Below are positions 59,663 to 64,000 of a stretch of 64,000 nucleotides of DNA, in pieces; the first letter of the stretch is position 1, and every line of letters begins with the position of its first letter. A program made the position numbers and the translations under genes. Source of the DNA: Gorsachius magnificus (Eukaryota > Chordata > Aves > Pelecaniformes > Ardeidae); NCBI GenBank assembly GCA_034008185.1, contig CM067081.1, forward strand, positions 108,447,265 through 108,511,264, given 5' to 3'. Below the pieces are notes generated by a model. The model did not search any database. It was not told the DNA's origin and worked only from the letters and a program-made list of their open reading frames with translations.

Positions 59663-61700
59663 AGTTAAGTTTTTCTGACTGTAAGTTGTCTAAAAAAATG
59701 TATGGGGTGATAAGCTGTGAAGAATTATGTAAAAGGGAGTTATACAACCTGCAGTGTTTGAGCAATGTCTAAAGCTTCCCTACAACTCAAAAAAAAAGTG
59801 ATATTTGGTCTTAGAAGGCTGTTTAGAAGATTTATGCAGCACATGGAACTTCACTTTAAAATGTGACATGGAAAACAATATGTATGGTATGGAAAGACAG
59901 TGATTGCAGACAATGAATCTCAAGATTCAAACTATAATCAAAGTAGATATTTTAATGCTGCAGATTCATACCTCCAAAATTGGATGTCTAGCTTTATTTA
60001 AGTTTGATGCAAGCAAAATATAACCTCAAAAAAAATTAATATACAAATAACAATGTTTAGACTCGAAGAACTTTTAAACTTTTTTTCTTTCAATATTGTA
60101 CAGGAATAGGAAAGTTAGGTGGCACTTTTCAGACAAAGTATGGTTGGGAAACCACATTTAAAACTGCTTGTTTTCTCAGTTTCTTGGTATTCATATTATT
60201 TAGAAAAGCAGTGAACAAGCTAGGGATGTATAATACCTTAAAAAAAAAAAAAAAAGTAATTATCAAAAGATAATATCCCGAAACACCAGTCTCCCAAACA
60301 AAAAAAATATTAGAGTTTGAACAAGTTTTGGATGTGTGGATAAGTTGCCTGAGCATGACTGATTTTTTTTAAACTGTTGGGGTTTTTTGGTTTGTTTTTT
60401 TTCAAAATTTGATGCCAATGCTTTTTGCATCCTAAAGCTTTTCACTTATTTCCCCATTTTAAAAGACTTTCACAGCTCTGTCTAACTTTTTCCACTCTTG
60501 TGGATATCAGTGCTTTGATCATCCAACTCTGGTACTGCAATGCTGTCTTTCAGTTATAACTGGTTGAATCAGAAAATAATATTTAAAAATTTGTTGCCGC
60601 TTCCTGAAACAGTTTAAATTCAGTTCTGCAGGATATCATGAAGGCATCTTGATAAGTTGTACTAATCCATATCATTGCACTGAGGTTCTTTTTTTTTTTT
60701 ACACAGTGATACAAGAATGTTGCATTTTCCTAGCCTAAATTTTCATCAAAACTTCTAAAGAACTGCTTCAAAAATACAGCTGGTCTTTAAGTCAGCTGCC
60801 TTGTCGTTTCCTCTCTTTTTTACACCCCCTTTTTTCCTAGTATTAATTATTTCTGTCACAGACAGTAAGTCATGAGGTAGTCACAAACTGCAAGAAGTTT
60901 AAAGTATTGACAATACACTGATTAAACAGAGAAGACCTGACCTTCAGAAAAAACAACTAGAAGTGGGCTGACACTGGTATGCTATGTTTTGGCTTTTGCA
61001 ATTGCCACATTTCTTTGATTTTCCTCTGTAATATTTCATCTTCACCCTTCGTCATCTTCAAGGTGGAACTATAAAACTAATGCCACACTTTCATAACAAT
61101 TATGCTTGCAACATTATCATGAATAGTGTCTTAAAAACTTGTTATTTTTTTAAACAAATTGTATATATCAACCAGATCCTAGGCCATCAAGAATACTTGT
61201 CTAGAATTACCATATGGATAGAAAATACCCAGGAAATGGACAGTTAAACTAGACTGCCACCTGTCATCTGAAGATCCTTCATGCAAATGTGCAGTACTTG
61301 AGCACACAACTCACACGTAGTCATATGTATGCATTTCTGTGTAGATAATGCTTAGATTTACATCTGTACCTTGCAATTTATTTTACCAAAGCTGTCTGCA
61401 GATTAAATAGTTTTCTAATGCCAGTAGTAATTCTGTATCTTATTGACATTTCCCGTGTTATGCTACATATAACCAATCAATGTTATCTCTGTTGGGTAGC
61501 AGAGAAAGGATCTCCGTGATTACTATATGCTGCTTGATTTTGTATCTGTTTAATTAATTCTGACTACTTTCTGATTAAATTTTCATAAACTGTATTTTGT
61601 TACTATGTGTATTAGACTTCTTTTCTGTGGGCAGTAATCACTAGTGATACACAGATATCAGAGAGCATGTTAGACAAACAACAAGTACACTGAGGGTTCA
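59663..61700. other. AT-rich DNA, nothing recognised
   Basis: About 2 kb of low-GC DNA between two CR1 copies, with an A16 run at 60240-60255. Confidence 0.5.
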
Positions 61701-62935
61701 CAGAATCATAGAATGTTTTGGGTTGGAAGGGGCCCCTAGAGGTCATCTAGTCCAGCCCCCCTGCAGTGAGCAGGGACACCGCTAACTAGATCAGGGTGCT
61801 CAGAGACCCATCCAACCTGTTCTTGAACGTTTCCAGGGATGGGGCCTCCACCACCTCTCTGGGCAAGCTGTTCCAGTGTTTCACCACCCTCATTGTAAGG
61901 AATTTCTTCCTTATATCCAGTCTAAACTTACCCTGCTTCAGTTTATAACCATTACCCCTTGTCCTGTCACAGCTGGCCTTACTAAAAAGATTGTCTTTTC
62001 TATCTTTCCTATAGGCCCCCTTTAGGTACTGAAAGGCCGCAATCAGGTCTCCCCACAGCCTTCTCTTCTCCAGGCTGAACAACCCCAACTCTCTCAGCCT
62101 GTCCTCATAAGAGAGGTGCTCCAGCCCTCGGATCATTTTAGTAGCCCTCCTCTGGAACGCTCCAACAGTTCCATGTCCTTCTTGTGCTGAGGGCTCCAGA
62201 GCTGGACGCAGTACTCCAGGTGAGGTCTCACCAGAGCAGAGTAGAGGGGCAGAATCACCTCCCTCGACCTGCTGGCCACGCTTCTCCCGATGCAGCCCAG
62301 GGTACCGTTGGCCTTCTGGGCTGCCAGCGCACATTGCCGGCTCATGTCCAGCTTTTCAGCCACCAGCACCCCCAAGTCCCTCTTGGCAGGGCTGCTCTCA
62401 ATCCTTTCTTCCCCCAGCCTGTACTGATACTGGGGGTTACCCCGACCCAGGTGGAGGACCTTGCACTTGGCCTTGTTGAACCTCATGAGGTTCACACAGG
62501 CCCACCTCTCCAGCCTGTCCAGGTCTCTGGATGACATCCCGTCCTTCTGGCGTGTCAACCGCACCACTCATTTTGGTGTCATCCGCAGACTTGCTGAGGG
62601 TGCACTCTATCTCTCTGCCTAGGTCATTGATGAATATATTAAACAGCACCGGTCCCAGTACGGACCCCTGAGGGACACCACTCGTCACCAGTCTCCATCC
62701 GGACATCGAGCCATTGACCGCTACCCTCTGGATGTCACCATCCAGCCAGCTCCTTATCCACTGAGCAGTCCACCCATCAAATCCATAGCTCTCCAATTTA
62801 GAGAGAAGGATGTTGTGGGGGACCATGTCAAAGGCTTTGCAGAAGTCCAGATAGATTATATCCATTGGTTTTCCTTTGTCCACTGTTGTTGTCACGCCAT
62901 CATAGAAAGTCACTAGGTTCATCAGGCAGGACTTG
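61701..62935 (-). mobile_element. CR1 LINE, 5'-truncated, minus strand (lineage B, longest young copy)
   Basis: A 1.24-kb copy with its 3' end at 61701 (cagaatcatagaatgttttg) and sense 5' end near 62935 in the RT fingers region (gttcatcaggcaggacttg, the 'CLMNL' block). Of the three young lineage B copies it is the only one with RT motifs A, B and C. It is nearly identical to the 54.4 kb copy over the shared part. Confidence 0.95.
61786..62922 (-). pseudogene. CR1 reverse transcriptase remnant, two frameshifts
   Basis: From the sense start: [20 protein letters not shown], motif [49 protein letters not shown], motif [21 protein letters not shown], motif [11 protein letters not shown] (both Asp kept; Ser where the 9 kb copy has Phe). 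A 2-bp loss near 62527 (gtctctggatg versus gtctctctggatg in the 54.4 kb copy) shifts the frame. The second frame carries [16 protein letters not shown] to [11 protein letters not shown] 1-bp loss near 62158 shifts it again into [20 protein letters not shown], ending RLDGSLSTLI. Only two small deletions break an otherwise open sequence, so the copy is young but dead and lacks an endonuclease. Confidence 0.92.
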
Positions 62936-64000
62936 TTGTCATCAGTCAGGTTGTATATGTCCAGTTTCTTTGGGCATCATAAGTAGATTTACCCATCGCC
63001 TCAATGACAGAAGATAATAAGCCGCTATTTACCATCTCAAGTCTTATGTAACTAGCCATGGGAAAAAAAATGGTTTGCATATATGACATAACTACTGCAT
63101 TTTAATTTCTGCTTTCTGTGAGCTGCTAAAGAAGAAATCGTTGCCAAGAGAAGAAGGGTCAGAAATAGACATGAACCAGGGAAGATGGAAGGGCAAGGAG
63201 AAATTTAGGTCACTAATTAAGCTGGTCAGGTTTATCTTCCAAGATGGCTTTTATGTGAATAGCATAACTAGGGAACAGTGCTCCTCAATATGAGTTCTGG
63301 CTATGTAATTTTCTCCAGGTTATCTTGGTACCACAATATAATGTTTTCAGGAAAATCCAGGATCCTTTTCGTTAGGACCCTGAATTATAGTGCTGATCAG
63401 AATTATTAAAAAGGAAGGGATTTAAGCATGATCCTTAATCTTACCTACTTTTATAAAGGGTGGGTTATTACAGTTATAGTTGTTTTTTCCTAGTCTAGTG
63501 CTACTCATATACATTACTATGGCAATCCAGTTATACAGTCTTTTGTGTATGATATAATGAGCCTTCTAGAAGCAATGTCATAGGTCTCTATTATAGCTAT
63601 ATCTGTTCAGACAATTGCAGACATATAACAGAGCTTGCTCTTCCCATACTCACTTGGGAATCACTCAGCCACTTCAGCACAGGATTCAGCTCTGGCTGGT
63701 AAGTCCCCTTGGAAATATCTCCAGCTGAAAAGAATGGAAGGATTTCTTTGTAATTCCTATTTACAACACTTCTATATTAAAATAAACTTTTTAAATTGGC
63801 TCTCTTCCAGGCTATGTGTACAGTTTATCAATATCTTCCTTGACAGGAAGATGTTTCAAACACTGTAACAAACCAGGCTAAGACTGACTTTAAGGTTTAA
63901 GCTTGCAAACATTGTCAATACAGCCTTAAATACTTAATGGCATTGAAGTGTCCTCTGTAACATTTTTAAGAATGATGGATCATAGTACTGTTTCTGAACA
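62936..64000. other. AT-rich DNA, nothing recognised
   Basis: Low-GC DNA to the window edge. A plus-strand frame at 63635-63868 contains a GTAAGT after 'gctctggctg', but no other exon support, so it is not called. Confidence 0.45.

Noticed and set aside
63635..63868. Plus-strand frame containing ctctggctg|GTAAGT
   Set aside because: The donor-like match alone is common by chance; no acceptor, partner exon or conserved-looking sequence.
1..64000. CRISPR array, operon, phage or other prokaryotic system
   Set aside because: There are no regularly spaced direct repeats, no dense ORF layout and no ribosome-binding-site pattern. The repeat content is typical of a bird nuclear genome.

Overview
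The window looks like non-coding DNA from a bird macrochromosome. It is AT-rich background scattered with GC-richer copies of the CR1 LINE retrotransposon. These copies end in short reiterations of ATTCT(A/G)TG rather than a poly-A tail. There are also solo LTRs of avian endogenous retroviruses. No SINE, tRNA, rRNA, operon, CRISPR array or complete host gene was recognised. The CR1 and LTR types are those common in avian genomes; the exact lineage cannot be read from this window.

Layout: 0.55-1.04 kb, 5'-truncated CR1 (-). 5.78-6.57 kb, solo LTR (-). 9.15-10.22 kb, CR1 (+) with a recognisable reverse transcriptase (RT) C-terminal half. 16.58-17.16 kb, ERVL-type solo LTR (+) with a perfect 5-bp target-site duplication. 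18.7-18.9 kb and 27.7-28.1 kb, very old CR1 remnants. 26.5-27.3 kb, ancient LTR (-) with four tandem units of 49-50 bp. 30.66-31.45 kb, CR1 (+) nearly identical to the 9 kb copy. 31.8-36.0 kb, a three-layer nest: an old CR1 (+) split by a younger CR1 (-) with a 7-bp target-site duplication, itself split by an LTR fragment. 40.3-41.2 kb and 53.0-54.1 kb, heavily decayed CR1 (+). 46.07-47.16 kb, large solo LTR (-). 51.35 kb, a CR1 3' stub of about 76 bp. 54.4-55.2, 59.1-59.7 and 61.7-62.9 kb, three related young CR1 copies in -/+/- orientation.

At least two CR1 lineages are present. One (9 kb and 30.7 kb) ends in a 'ctttagcagg...gatctcccgaggtccc' type 3' UTR. The other (36, 51, 54, 59 and 61 kb) ends in a 'tcactgcaggggggttggactagatg' type. 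Both members of the first lineage share the same in-frame TGA, so the stop probably predates their insertion.

The only host-coding candidates are weak single exons: a minus-strand open segment near 29.2-29.4 kb with a good splice donor, and a plus-strand signal-peptide-like first exon at 8.29 kb ending at CAG|GTAAGC. If either is real, the window is largely intron. I found no undescribed multi-gene system here. The most informative structures are the nested insertion, the shared-stop CR1 subfamily, the inverted CR1 pairs and the repeat-bearing LTR family.
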